In this document: in pieces, positions 1-7,119 of the stretch | How positions within the stretch are numbered: the first letter of the stretch is position 1 | How the letters are laid out: each line of letters begins with the position of its first letter | DNA from: Microbacterium sp. MYb54 | GTDB taxonomy: Bacteria; Actinomycetota; Actinomycetes; Actinomycetales; Microbacteriaceae | NCBI RefSeq assembly: GCF_002979515.1 | Contig: NZ_PCPA01000032.1 | Span: 1 to 34,952, forward strand | Length of the DNA: 34,952 nucleotides | Reading direction: 5' to 3' | Program-made: the position numbers and the translations under genes | The notes under the pieces: model-generated | Database searches by the model: none | Seen by the model: the letters and a program-made list of their open reading frames with translations, nothing else | What the model was told of the DNA's origin: nothing

Positions 1-2
1 CG

Positions 3-806
3 CGGTTCGGCGGGGCGGCGGTGGCCTCCGTGGGCGGGCTTGGGGCGCTCCGACCCGACCTCGTCATCGCGACGCCTCGTCCGCACGAGGTCGGTCCCCT
101 CCTCCGTACGCTCGGCGGCGGGCAGGCTCCGGTCTTCGTGAACAAGGTCATCGCGGCGACGGCCGCCCAGCTCGCCGAGGTCGACCGCGCGCTCGCGGCA
201 TCCTCCGTCCCCGTCGGCACGAGTTCCGTCCTCCGCTTCGCCCCGGCGCTCAAGGCTCTTGTCCGGGAGATCACGGTCGACGATGTCCTCGCGCTCCGCG
301 TGCACGCGCAGCACGACAACGCGGCATTCCAGGTACCGGATCGCGCGTGGCAGGACGATCCGCAGCTCGGCGGAGGCACCGCCGTGACGGTCGGGGTGCA
401 CGCGTGGGAGATGCTCGACGTGCTGCTGCCGGGGGCTGTGCTCGTCTCGGGGTCGGGCTGGACGCGAACGCGCGACGGATCTGCCACGGCTTCGGAGGAT
501 GCCGCCGGCATCGAGGGCCTGTTGAGGGTTCCCGGTGCGGAGCGCGAGGTTCCGGTGCAGGTGCTGGTCACCGGTGTGCCGGGCGCTGATGCGTACGTCG
601 TGGACGTGGTGACGGCCACCGGCATCCACTCGGTCGCACTCGATGCGGATGGCGATGACGCGAACGCGGCGTTGGGCTTCCGCGGCCTGATCCGTGCCCT
701 GCTCGATGCGGCGCCGCACGGGGCGACCGTGGCTCCCTGGCACGAGGCGCAGACCGTCGTGACGAATACGATTCGTGCCGCCGAGATCGCGCGGGGCGAG
801 GCATGA
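3..806 (+). CDS. Gfo/Idh/MocA-type oxidoreductase, 5'-truncated by the window edge
   Basis: The reading frame is open from the first in-frame codon, so the gene begins outside the window; the GTG at 21 is probably internal. The visible part starts near the end of a Rossmann domain, with a segment reading RPDLVIATPRPHEV that matches the strand and loop of Gfo/Idh/MocA dehydrogenases where the substrate lysine region begins. A C-terminal alpha/beta domain follows (about residues 90-260). Such proteins oxidise or epimerise sugars and polyols with NAD(P). The diagnostic N-terminal GxGxxG and the EKP motif are not seen: the first is cut off, and the EKP position reads FVNKVIA here, so the assignment is by overall pattern only. 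Its stop overlaps the next start by 4 bp (ATGA), so the two genes are co-translated. Confidence 0.6.
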   Translation, partial: RFGGAAVASVGGLGALRPDLVIATPRPHEVGPLLRTLGGGQAPVFVNKVIAATAAQLAEVDRALAASSVPVGTSSVLRFAPALKALVREITVDDVLALRVHAQHDNAAFQVPDRAWQDDPQLGGGTAVTVGVHAWEMLDVLLPGAVLVSGSGWTRTRDGSATASEDAAGIEGLLRVPGAEREVPVQVLVTGVPGADAYVVDVVTATGIHSVALDADGDDANAALGFRGLIRALLDAAPHGATVAPWHEAQTVVTNTIRAAEIARGEA

Positions 807-1729
807 GCGACGCGATGATCCGTCAGGCACGCGCCGAGGATCAGGCTGAGATCACGGCGCTGTGGGCGACGGTGTTCACCCCTCCACTCGCGCCCGACCA
901 GTGGCTCATCGACCCCGAACGGCTCGTGCACACGCTCGTGGCCGAAGACGAAGACGGCCTGTGCGGTTCGATCTACGGCCTCCCCAAGCGGCTGCGTGAG
1001 TCCGATGGCGTCGCCGAGGTTCATGCGATCGGCAGCGTCGCGGTCGCCGAGCGCGCCAGGGGGCACGGGCTCGCCCGTCGGCTCGTGGCTGCGACATTGC
1101 AGTCGGCGCGCGAGGCGGACTGGGCGCTGCTGTTCACGGGCACCCCTGAGGTGTATCGCTCGAGTGGCTTCGAGACCTTCTCGATGGCGCGGACTCTGAC
1201 CGGGCCCTGGCATCCTCCCGTGCCGGCGGGGACAACGGATCAGGTCGTGCGCGAGACGGTCGGTCTCGGCAGCTTCCGTCCGTTGCGCGAGGTCTACGAG
1301 CGTTCGCGCGCAGGTCGAGTCGTGCTGGCGCCGGTGCGTGGCGATCGTGACACCGCGATGGCCGAGGTGCGCATGAGGGGCGCGACCCTCTATCGCCGGA
1401 CCGAGGGCTCGACGGCGCTCGGCTACGCGGTCGCCGAGCGCCGAGGCGACGTCGGCATGCTGCTGGAAAGCGCCGTGCTCCCCGGCATCGAGGGAGACGC
1501 AGACGGGGTGCGCGACGACCTGCTCTCCGCGATCGCCGCGGACTGGGCATCCGCCGGGGTGACGTCGTGCGATCTCGCCGTCCCCGCTCTGCCGGAAGAA
1601 GAGCTGGCGTTGCGCCGGTTCGCGCCCGAGGCCGTGCGGCAGGACGACCGCACTGGGATGATCCGTCCGCTGCGGCGCGAGGCGCGACTGCACGGCATCC
1701 GCCACTTCACGGCGGGCGACTACTTCTGA
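803..1729 (+). CDS. GNAT family N-acetyltransferase, Eis-like
   Basis: A 308-residue protein that starts in a 4-bp overlap with the preceding gene. The N-terminal half (about residues 5-130) is a GNAT fold. The acetyl-CoA pyrophosphate loop is visible in VAVAERARGHGLARRL (R-x-x-G-x-G/A pattern), followed by the GNAT motif-B region with YRSSGFE. The second half (about 150-300) looks like a second, degenerate acyltransferase-like domain, as in the Eis/aminoglycoside acetyltransferase group, but it is shorter than mycobacterial Eis (about 400 residues) and I see no clear SCP2-like tail. Eis proteins acetylate amines such as aminoglycosides and polyamines; the substrate here is unknown. The pairing with a sugar dehydrogenase suggests amino-sugar modification, which is inference only. 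Confidence 0.75.
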   Translation: MSDAMIRQARAEDQAEITALWATVFTPPLAPDQWLIDPERLVHTLVAEDEDGLCGSIYGLPKRLRESDGVAEVHAIGSVAVAERARGHGLARRLVAATLQSAREADWALLFTGTPEVYRSSGFETFSMARTLTGPWHPPVPAGTTDQVVRETVGLGSFRPLREVYERSRAGRVVLAPVRGDRDTAMAEVRMRGATLYRRTEGSTALGYAVAERRGDVGMLLESAVLPGIEGDADGVRDDLLSAIAADWASAGVTSCDLAVPALPEEELALRRFAPEAVRQDDRTGMIRPLRREARLHGIRHFTAGDYF

Positions 1730-1807
1730 GCACCCGCTCGGAGACAGCACTGGGGACTGGGGATCGATCGGATGATGCGGCCCGGCCGAATGACCGGACG
1801 CCTGACC

Positions 1808-1830
1808 GCGGCGATGACGCCGCAAGGAGG
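1808..1830 (+). promoter_or_regulatory. small hairpin abutting a strong ribosome binding site
   Basis: GCGGCG-ATGA-CGCCGC (1808-1823) can form a 6-bp stem with a 4-nt loop and is directly followed by the Shine-Dalgarno AAGGAGG (1824-1830). The SD lies 6 nt before the ATG at 1837 but directly against the ATG at 1831, which decides the start in favour of 1837. A stem this close to the SD could affect initiation; that is inference. Confidence 0.5.
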
Positions 1831-1836
1831 ATGAGC

Positions 1837-4017
1837 ATGACCCAGAAGATGAGCAAGGCCCCGCAGGAGATCAACCCGCAGGAGAGGAACGAGACCGCTG
1901 CTCTGCGCAGCAGGCGCATGCTGCTCGCCGGATTCGGTGCGGCGGCGATCGGCGGTGTGGTGGCCGTCAGTGCGCAAACCCCCGCGCAAGCAGCCGGTCC
2001 CAGCGCGACGCAGGGCAATTCGGGATCGTCGTCGGTGGCGAACGCAGGCACGGCGACCGCGCTCGTATCGCGCAAGGGCAAGGACGGCGACCTCGCGCGC
2101 ACGACCGGCTACGCGACGGCAGGCGACGGCGGTGCGGGGCTGTACCGCTTCGTGAAGAAGGATGCTCCCGCGGCGAACGGCGGCACGGTGCTCACAGCCC
2201 CCAAGGGCGGGGCCTGGCTGCTCGTGCATGACGGGGTCGTGGACTTCCGGATGTTCGGGATCATGGATGCGAGCGTCAACGCCGACGATGCACTCGACGC
2301 CATGGTGAACGATGCGAGCATCCACCGCATCGAGGGGCACAGCCCCCTCAACTTCGTGCGTCGCCACAAGTTCTCCCGGTCGGGCATCGCGTTCGACTTC
2401 GGCGGGCACCTGATGACGACCGCGGGCATCGAGAACGCCGGCAAGGACGACCCGTTCGCGGCAGTCATGTTCTTCCGCGGCGAGGTGACCGACTCCGTGC
2501 ACGAGGCGAAGCTCGGAGAGGTCGTGCCCGATCTGGGGGATGTCTTCCCGGTGGCAGACTCCTCGTTCTTCGCGGTCGGCGACTGGTACGCGGCGGAGGT
2601 GAACGCGCTGTCAGGTCGCTGGGAGCGCGAGCTGCAGCGGATGGTGCAGGTCACGCAGATCGTCGACGGCACGCACATCCGCATCAACTACAAGAACGGC
2701 TGGCCGCTGGGCAAAGACCGCACGATGACGTGGCGCCGGGTCGTTCCGGTGCAGGACGTGACGGTGTCGAACCTGAAGTTCCTCGGCACCGGCACCGACG
2801 AGTACACCGGGTCGCACCCGCTGGCCTTCGAGTACGCGGTGCGCTGCGACGTCGACCACATCGACGGCACCGGCACGTTCTGGCCGCTCATCCAGCGCCG
2901 GTGGAACACCTACTACTCAACTGTGAGCTGCACGCTGAAGAACCCGACCTCGGTCACCTGGGGTGGTGCCGGCTACCTGACGCAGCAGATCTACTGCCTC
3001 TACGGATACGTCGCCAACTGCCACACCGCGAACGCCCGGCACCTGAACGACTTCACCGCGAGCGCCTACTGCCTGGTCGAGAACTGCCACGGCGACGGCG
3101 ACGACCAGGGTCCGTTCGTCACGCACGGGCAGTACGAGCACGACCTCACCTACACCGGCAACTCGGGGCTCATGACCTTCGCGAACTCCGGTGCGGCCTG
3201 GGGTTCTGCAGCCAAGCGCATCACGGTGCGCAAGCACGTGTGCTCGTGGTTCGTCGCCCGCGTGCGCATCACAGACCTCACCCTCGAAGACGTGCAGGTG
3301 ATCGGCAAGCCCTCGCTCGCGGGGTCGGGGATGCTGTGGATCAACGCCGACGGCGCGCAGCTGCGCGGGTGCACGGCATCCGACACCCTCGTGATCACCC
3401 AGGCCTCCGACAACTCGGCGCGGCCGACCGTGATCGCCGACTCGCACTTCACGTTCGTCGCTCCCGGCGAGCTCACCAACGCCACGGTGAAGACCCCCGT
3501 CACGTTCGTCGACACCGTGCTCGATCGGGTCGGCGGCATGAAGATCGCGGGGGCGGGAGCGGTCACGTTCCGCGGTTCGACCCTCACGGCCGCAGACGAC
3601 GCGGCGCCCATCGTGTCGTCATCGGAGCGACTGCGGTTCGAGGGGTCGACGCTCCGCAACGCGCGCATCGCGGCGGCACGGGGAGAGCGGCAGGCGGTGG
3701 AGATCGCGGGATCGGATGTCGCGATCAAGGGCGGAACCGGTGTCTCGCGGACCGGCGACGGCGAGCTGCACCTGACGCTGTCCGACAGCACCTTCCGCGC
3801 GGAGGGGGCGGCCACGCACGTCTCGGTCACGAAGGGCGCGACCCACTACCGCGCGATCGGCAACCGCTTCGAGGGCGGGGCGCTGGAGCTGGCGGATGCC
3901 GCGTTCGGCACGTCGTCCACCCTGCTGCACACCGGCAACGTCGAGTCGGGTGTGACTCGCACGGCTTTCCCTGCCGAGGCTCCTCGCGTCGTGGACACCG
4001 CGAACCTCGCGGTCTGA
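1837..4017 (+). CDS. Tat-exported right-handed beta-helix protein (paralog A)
   Basis: A 726-residue secreted protein. Near the N-terminus (residues 24-55) there is a twin-arginine signal: SRRMLLAG, a hydrophobic stretch, then AQAAG as a likely cleavage site. The next 100 residues (GDGGAGLYRF, VDFRMFGIMD, ADDALDAM) resemble the N-terminal segment of the pectate-lyase/tailspike superfamily. From about residue 290 the short repeating strands with turn Asn, Cys and Gly residues fit a right-handed parallel beta-helix. The best-conserved block is 380-500, with GDGDDQG (419-425) and THGQYEHD (429-436); H430, E434, H435 and D436 are possible active-site residues. It is closely related over its whole length to the gene at 8484-10670, but here no GntR-type operator is present. 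The enzymatic activity, if any, is unknown: polysaccharide lyase, hydrolase or cell-wall binding protein are all possible. Confidence 0.8.
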   Translation: MTQKMSKAPQEINPQERNETAALRSRRMLLAGFGAAAIGGVVAVSAQTPAQAAGPSATQGNSGSSSVANAGTATALVSRKGKDGDLARTTGYATAGDGGAGLYRFVKKDAPAANGGTVLTAPKGGAWLLVHDGVVDFRMFGIMDASVNADDALDAMVNDASIHRIEGHSPLNFVRRHKFSRSGIAFDFGGHLMTTAGIENAGKDDPFAAVMFFRGEVTDSVHEAKLGEVVPDLGDVFPVADSSFFAVGDWYAAEVNALSGRWERELQRMVQVTQIVDGTHIRINYKNGWPLGKDRTMTWRRVVPVQDVTVSNLKFLGTGTDEYTGSHPLAFEYAVRCDVDHIDGTGTFWPLIQRRWNTYYSTVSCTLKNPTSVTWGGAGYLTQQIYCLYGYVANCHTANARHLNDFTASAYCLVENCHGDGDDQGPFVTHGQYEHDLTYTGNSGLMTFANSGAAWGSAAKRITVRKHVCSWFVARVRITDLTLEDVQVIGKPSLAGSGMLWINADGAQLRGCTASDTLVITQASDNSARPTVIADSHFTFVAPGELTNATVKTPVTFVDTVLDRVGGMKIAGAGAVTFRGSTLTAADDAAPIVSSSERLRFEGSTLRNARIAAARGERQAVEIAGSDVAIKGGTGVSRTGDGELHLTLSDSTFRAEGAATHVSVTKGATHYRAIGNRFEGGALELADAAFGTSSTLLHTGNVESGVTRTAFPAEAPRVVDTANLAV

Positions 4018-4068
4018 CCCCGGCGCTTCCGCGCGCGCGTTTTCCGGGCGCGAGTGCGCTTTCGGGCG

Positions 4069-4146
4069 CGAGTGCACGGGATGCTGCCGAGTGCACGGCT
4101 TCTCGACGTGAGGAAGCCGTGCACTCGGCGAGAACCCGTGCACTCG
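4069..4146. repeat. nested inverted repeat, copy A
   Basis: An outer arm CGAGTGCACGGG (4069-4080) pairs with CCCGTGCACTCG (4135-4146). Inside it a 16-bp arm CCGAGTGCACGGCTTC (4087-4102) pairs perfectly with 4113-4128 around a 10-nt loop. The four arms share the core GAGTGCACGG, so alternative pairings are also possible. It lies in the 346-bp gap between two convergent genes, where a bidirectional terminator or a REP-like element would be expected. There is no T-run. A second copy follows at 4227-4304. Confidence 0.85.
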
Positions 4147-4170
4147 GGGCCTGCGGCGGGCGGGGCGCAC

Positions 4171-4197
4171 TGCGGCGGACTGCGGCGGACTGCGGCG
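4171..4197. repeat. 10-bp tandem repeat
   Basis: The unit TGCGGCGGAC is repeated about 2.7 times between the two nested-hairpin copies. Nothing else is seen in this part of the gap. Confidence 0.7.
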
Positions 4198-4226
4198 CGC
4201 TTCCTGGTCGGGCGCGCTTCCGGGCG

Positions 4227-4304
4227 CGAGTGCACCGGATGCTGCCGAGTGCACGGCTTCTCGACGTGAGGAAGCCGTGCACTCGGCGAGGACCCGTGCA
4301 CTCG
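4227..4304. repeat. nested inverted repeat, copy B
   Basis: Second copy of the element at 4069-4146, with the same architecture. The outer arms are 4227-4238 and 4293-4304 and carry one mismatch. The inner 16-bp arms (4245-4260 and 4271-4286) and the 10-nt loop TCGACGTGAG are identical to copy A. The two copies are in the same orientation, 158 bp apart, and differ at only a few bases including the outer arm, so the duplication is either recent or under conversion. Confidence 0.85.
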
Positions 4305-4363
4305 GGGCCTGAGGCCGGCCGGGGCCCGCGGCTGCGGCGAGGCTCAGGTGCGACGGGGGTGGG

Positions 4364-5350
4364 TCAGAGGCCGGTCACGACGACGAGTTTGCCCGCGGCG
4401 GTGCCCTGCTCCATCGCGGTGTGGGCCTCGGCGATCTTGTCGAACGCGTAGACCCGGTCGATCGGCACGGTGGCGTCGCCTGCCGCGACCGCATCGAGGA
4501 AGCCCTGGAGCACGGTCGGCGGCAGGTCGGCCGCACCTCCGCCGTACGCGCTGAGGCGCACGCCGCGGGGGATGTACTCGATCGGGTAGAAGTCCTTCAC
4601 GGTCCACTCGTTCGACAGCATCCCGGTGAAGCAGACGACGCCGTGCACGCGGGTCGAGCGGAGCGTGTCGGGCAGGGTCGGCGTTCCGACCAGCTCGAGG
4701 GCCGTGTCGACACCGTCGGGGAGGATCGCCCTGACCTGCGCCTGCACGTCGCCGTCGTCGATGAGCACGTGGTCGACGCCGATTGAGGTGAGGGCGTCTG
4801 CCTTGTTCGGGTTGCGTGTGGTGGAGAACACGGTCATCCCGCGCTGCTTCGCGAGCACCGCGGTCGCCATGCCGATGGAGGAGGTGCCGCCGCGGATCAG
4901 GATCGACTGGCCGGGCTGGGCGTCGAGCCCCACGGTGAGGGATCCGTGCGAGGTCTGCAGCATCTCGGGGACGGCGCCGAGGATGCTCCAGTCCAGGTCG
5001 CTCTCGAACGCGATGACCTGGGTTGCGGGAACGCAGGTGTACTCGGCGTACCCGCCGTCGTAGGTGCGACCCATGTCGCCCATCATCGCCACGACCTGCT
5101 GTCCGGGGGTGAACTCTCCGCCGGGGGCTTCGACGACCACACCAGTCGCCTCGATGCCGAGCACGCGGGGGAAGGTGACGCCGGAGGCCAACCCGAGTCG
5201 GGTGTGGAGCTCTGAGCGGTTCAGGCCGAATGCCTTGACCTGGATCAGCACCCACCCGTCGCGCGGGGTGGGGATCGGGAGTTCCCTGATCGTGAGCGAC
5301 TCCGCTGGTCCCGGCTCGTCGAGGACGATCGCGCGCATCGTTTCGGTCAT
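4364..5350 (-). CDS. zinc-independent quinone oxidoreductase (MDR family)
   Basis: A 328-residue medium-chain dehydrogenase/reductase. The N-terminal GroES-like domain is recognisable (GWVLIQVKAFGLNRSE, then LGIEATGVV), and the nucleotide-binding domain has GGTSSIG at residues 154-160 in place of the usual AxxGGVG. The cysteines of the structural and catalytic zinc sites of alcohol dehydrogenases are absent, which places it with the quinone/enone reductases that use NADPH to reduce quinones or alpha,beta-unsaturated carbonyls. The ATG at 5350 is preceded by AGGAG at 7 nt. It is a single gene, facing the convergent beta-helix gene, with a palindromic operator candidate about 45 bp upstream. 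A role in electrophile or quinone detoxification is likely from family and operator type, but the substrate is unknown. Confidence 0.85.
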   Translation of the reverse strand: MTETMRAIVLDEPGPAESLTIRELPIPTPRDGWVLIQVKAFGLNRSELHTRLGLASGVTFPRVLGIEATGVVVEAPGGEFTPGQQVVAMMGDMGRTYDGGYAEYTCVPATQVIAFESDLDWSILGAVPEMLQTSHGSLTVGLDAQPGQSILIRGGTSSIGMATAVLAKQRGMTVFSTTRNPNKADALTSIGVDHVLIDDGDVQAQVRAILPDGVDTALELVGTPTLPDTLRSTRVHGVVCFTGMLSNEWTVKDFYPIEYIPRGVRLSAYGGGAADLPPTVLQGFLDAVAAGDATVPIDRVYAFDKIAEAHTAMEQGTAAGKLVVVTGL

Positions 5351-5391
5351 GAGGTGGCTCCTGCCGTCGGTGGGTCGTCGGAAAACCTGGT

Positions 5392-5409
5392 TACTTTCCG
5401 CGGCAAGTA
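5392..5409. promoter_or_regulatory. HxlR-like palindrome upstream of the quinone oxidoreductase
   Basis: The 18-bp TACTTTCCGCGGCAAGTA is symmetrical at 16 of 18 positions, and its TACTT...AAGTA ends match the form of operators bound by HxlR-family redox or electrophile sensors that commonly control quinone reductases. No HxlR gene lies in the window. The assignment is by pattern. Confidence 0.5.
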
Positions 5410-5470
5410 TATGTCGGTTCGAAGAGAGCGGGCCCGACCCTCAGGAAACTCCTCATCGCGGGGACAGCGC

Positions 5471-6313
5471 TCAGTGCGAAGGCAGTCCGACGAGCTCGAT
5501 GCTGCGCTGCCACAGTGACTCGGCGAGATCGGCGTCGTTCACCTGCGGGTTGACCTTCGTGGTGAGCTGGCGCTCGTCGTAGTAGCCCCCGGAGAACCAG
5601 GTCTCGTCGGGGGTGCCCTCGATGAACCAGCGCAGGGTGGCTCCGCCCTTGTCCGGGCCGATGAGCATGACGTGCTTGAGCGGCGTGCGATAGAGCAGTC
5701 GCATGATGCTCGACGACTCCGCCGCGAAGTTCGTCCGCACCGTGCCGGGGTGGAAGGCGACAGCGCTCAACCCCTGGGCGTGGAACTTCGTGTGCAGGCT
5801 CTTCGCGAACAGCACGTTCGCGAGCTTCGCGTCGCCGTAGGCCTTGTTCGGACTGAAGCGGCGGGAGTTGTCGAGGTCGTCGACGTCGAGGTGGCCGAAC
5901 AGGCGGTGGGCGATGCTCGAGGTGTTGATGACCGTGCCTTCGGCCTGCAACAGCTGTGGCAGCAGCAGGTTCGTGAGGAGGAACGGTGCCAGGTGGTTGA
6001 CCTGCATCGTCTTCTCGAACCCGTCGACCGTCGGGGTCCGATCTCCGAAGATCCCGCCGGCGTTGTTCGCCAGAACGTGGATGCCGTCGTCGCCGACCGC
6101 ATCCGTGATCTTCCCGGCCAGCTCCCGCACGTCGTCGAGGCGGGCGAAGTCGGCCGTGAACCATTCCGCTCCGGTCTCGTCGGCGACGGCGTGGGTCTTC
6201 TCGACGGACCGGCCGATCAGGATGAGGCGATGCGGCGAAGAAGCGAGCTGGCGCGCGGCCGCCGCTCCGATCCCGTCCGATGCTCCGGTGATGATGATCG
6301 TCTGCGCGGTCAT
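5471..6313 (-). CDS. SDR family oxidoreductase, retinol dehydrogenase/WWOX-like
   Basis: A 280-residue short-chain dehydrogenase/reductase with TGASDGIG at 9-16, NNAG at 83-86, a catalytic serine near 132 and the Y159-GDA-K163 motif (YxxxK). Longer than the classical 250-residue SDR, it has the RLFGHLDVDDL insertion and long C-terminus of the retinol dehydrogenase/protochlorophyllide reductase-like subgroup. R35 after the second strand (LIGRS) suggests NADP(H) preference. It starts 7 nt after the gntR stop and is certainly in the gntR operon. Its substrate is unknown. Being co-transcribed with the regulator rather than the catabolic genes, it could process the inducer or a side product, which is speculation. 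Confidence 0.85.
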   Translation of the reverse strand: MTAQTIIITGASDGIGAAAARQLASSPHRLILIGRSVEKTHAVADETGAEWFTADFARLDDVRELAGKITDAVGDDGIHVLANNAGGIFGDRTPTVDGFEKTMQVNHLAPFLLTNLLLPQLLQAEGTVINTSSIAHRLFGHLDVDDLDNSRRFSPNKAYGDAKLANVLFAKSLHTKFHAQGLSAVAFHPGTVRTNFAAESSSIMRLLYRTPLKHVMLIGPDKGGATLRWFIEGTPDETWFSGGYYDERQLTTKVNPQVNDADLAESLWQRSIELVGLPSH

Positions 6314-6320
6314 GGCGTGC

Positions 6321-6971
6321 TCAGTCGGCCGTCGGCGTGATGCGCTTGACCGCCCTGGTCACGTGCTCGGCGATCACCGCCTGCGCCCGGTCGGGGTCTC
6401 CGCTCGCGATGGCGTCGACGATCTGCTGATGGCTGCGCACGTGTTCCTCCTGCTCTGCAGGGTCGAGTGCCGCGTTGGCAGCGTGCAGGAAGCCGGTGAT
6501 GCGACCGCGCAGCTGCCCGCTCACCTCGTCGAGGAAGCGGTGCTCGGCGAGGTCGGCGAGTGTCTCGTGGAAGAGCCGGTCTTGGCGCAGCACCTCGTCG
6601 ATGTCACCGGGCGCGGCATCCGACATCGCCTGGATGATCGCGCCGAGCCGGGCGGCGGACTCCTCATCCCACCGCTCCTGCACGCGGATCGCCATGAACT
6701 GCTCGAGCACGATCCGCAGACTCGAGATCTCTTCGAGGTCTTGTGCGCTCAGCTGTGCGACCCTGGCGCCGCGGCGGGGTTCGCGCGTGATGAGGCGCTC
6801 CTCGGCGAGGCGCGTGAGTGCCTCACGCACCGGGATGTGGCTGACGCCGAGCCGGTCGGCGAGTTTGCGCTCGACGAGGCGTTCGCCGGGGGCGAGCTCC
6901 CCGGAGTGGATGGCCGAGCGCAGCTCGTCTGCGACCTGTTCGGCGATGTTCTGGTCTGACACGCTGCGCAT
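6321..6971 (-). CDS. GntR family transcriptional regulator, FCD (FadR) subfamily
   Basis: A 216-residue regulator. The N-terminal winged helix (about 6-75) carries the signature LADRLGVSHIPVREALTRLAEE. The C-terminal all-helical FCD domain (about 80-210) has the metal-type positions D-x3-H in DRLFHETL and later His in EEHVRSH and IAEHV, which in this family bind a metal ion and a carboxylate effector, typically a sugar acid or organic acid. It is divergent from the MFS transporter, with two TGCTATAGCA-type sites in the 148-bp gap. It is the best candidate to bind all copies of that palindrome in the window: it is the only GntR gene present and sits at the cluster edge. Autoregulation is suggested by the imperfect site at 7033. 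Repressor or activator role is not known; the overlap with -10 boxes argues for repression. Confidence 0.9.
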   Translation of the reverse strand: MRSVSDQNIAEQVADELRSAIHSGELAPGERLVERKLADRLGVSHIPVREALTRLAEERLITREPRRGARVAQLSAQDLEEISSLRIVLEQFMAIRVQERWDEESAARLGAIIQAMSDAAPGDIDEVLRQDRLFHETLADLAEHRFLDEVSGQLRGRITGFLHAANAALDPAEQEEHVRSHQQIVDAIASGDPDRAQAVIAEHVTRAVKRITPTAD

Positions 6972-7032
6972 TCGGGGCCCTTCTCGATCCGCGGTGCCGT
7001 CTCGTCGAGCGGGCGCGCATTCGTTCGCTCGA

Positions 7033-7042
7033 TGCTATGGCA
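7033..7042. promoter_or_regulatory. imperfect GntR operator, gntR side
   Basis: TGCTATGGCA differs by one base from the perfect core TGCTATAGCA. On the minus strand it overlaps a -10-like TAGCAT (7032-7037) reading toward gntR, so it is probably the autoregulatory site. It is centred 48 bp from the perfect site at 7081. Confidence 0.6.
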
Positions 7043-7072
7043 TTTTCCGGAAGGGTGGACACGGTGAGAGAT

Positions 7073-7091
7073 TTGCTAGATGCTATAGCAA
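7073..7091. promoter_or_regulatory. GntR operator upstream of the MFS transporter
   Basis: The perfect palindrome TGCTATAGCA (7081-7090) is preceded by an additional half-site TTGCTA (7073-7078), which forms TTGCTA-N7-TAGCAA with the right arm. The same TTGCTAGATGCTATAGCA arrangement recurs at 19485-19502. The transporter start lies 29 nt downstream behind an AAGGAG SD. Confidence 0.8.
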
Positions 7092-7119
7092 GCCATTCAA
7101 CGATGACGAAGGAGTTGTC

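Noticed and set aside
1567..1836. Upstream extension of the beta-helix gene A to 1567 (816 codons).
   Set aside because: The extension overlaps the acetyltransferase gene by 163 bp and lacks homology to paralog B, while AAGGAGG is ideally placed for the ATG at 1837 and the Tat signal follows it.
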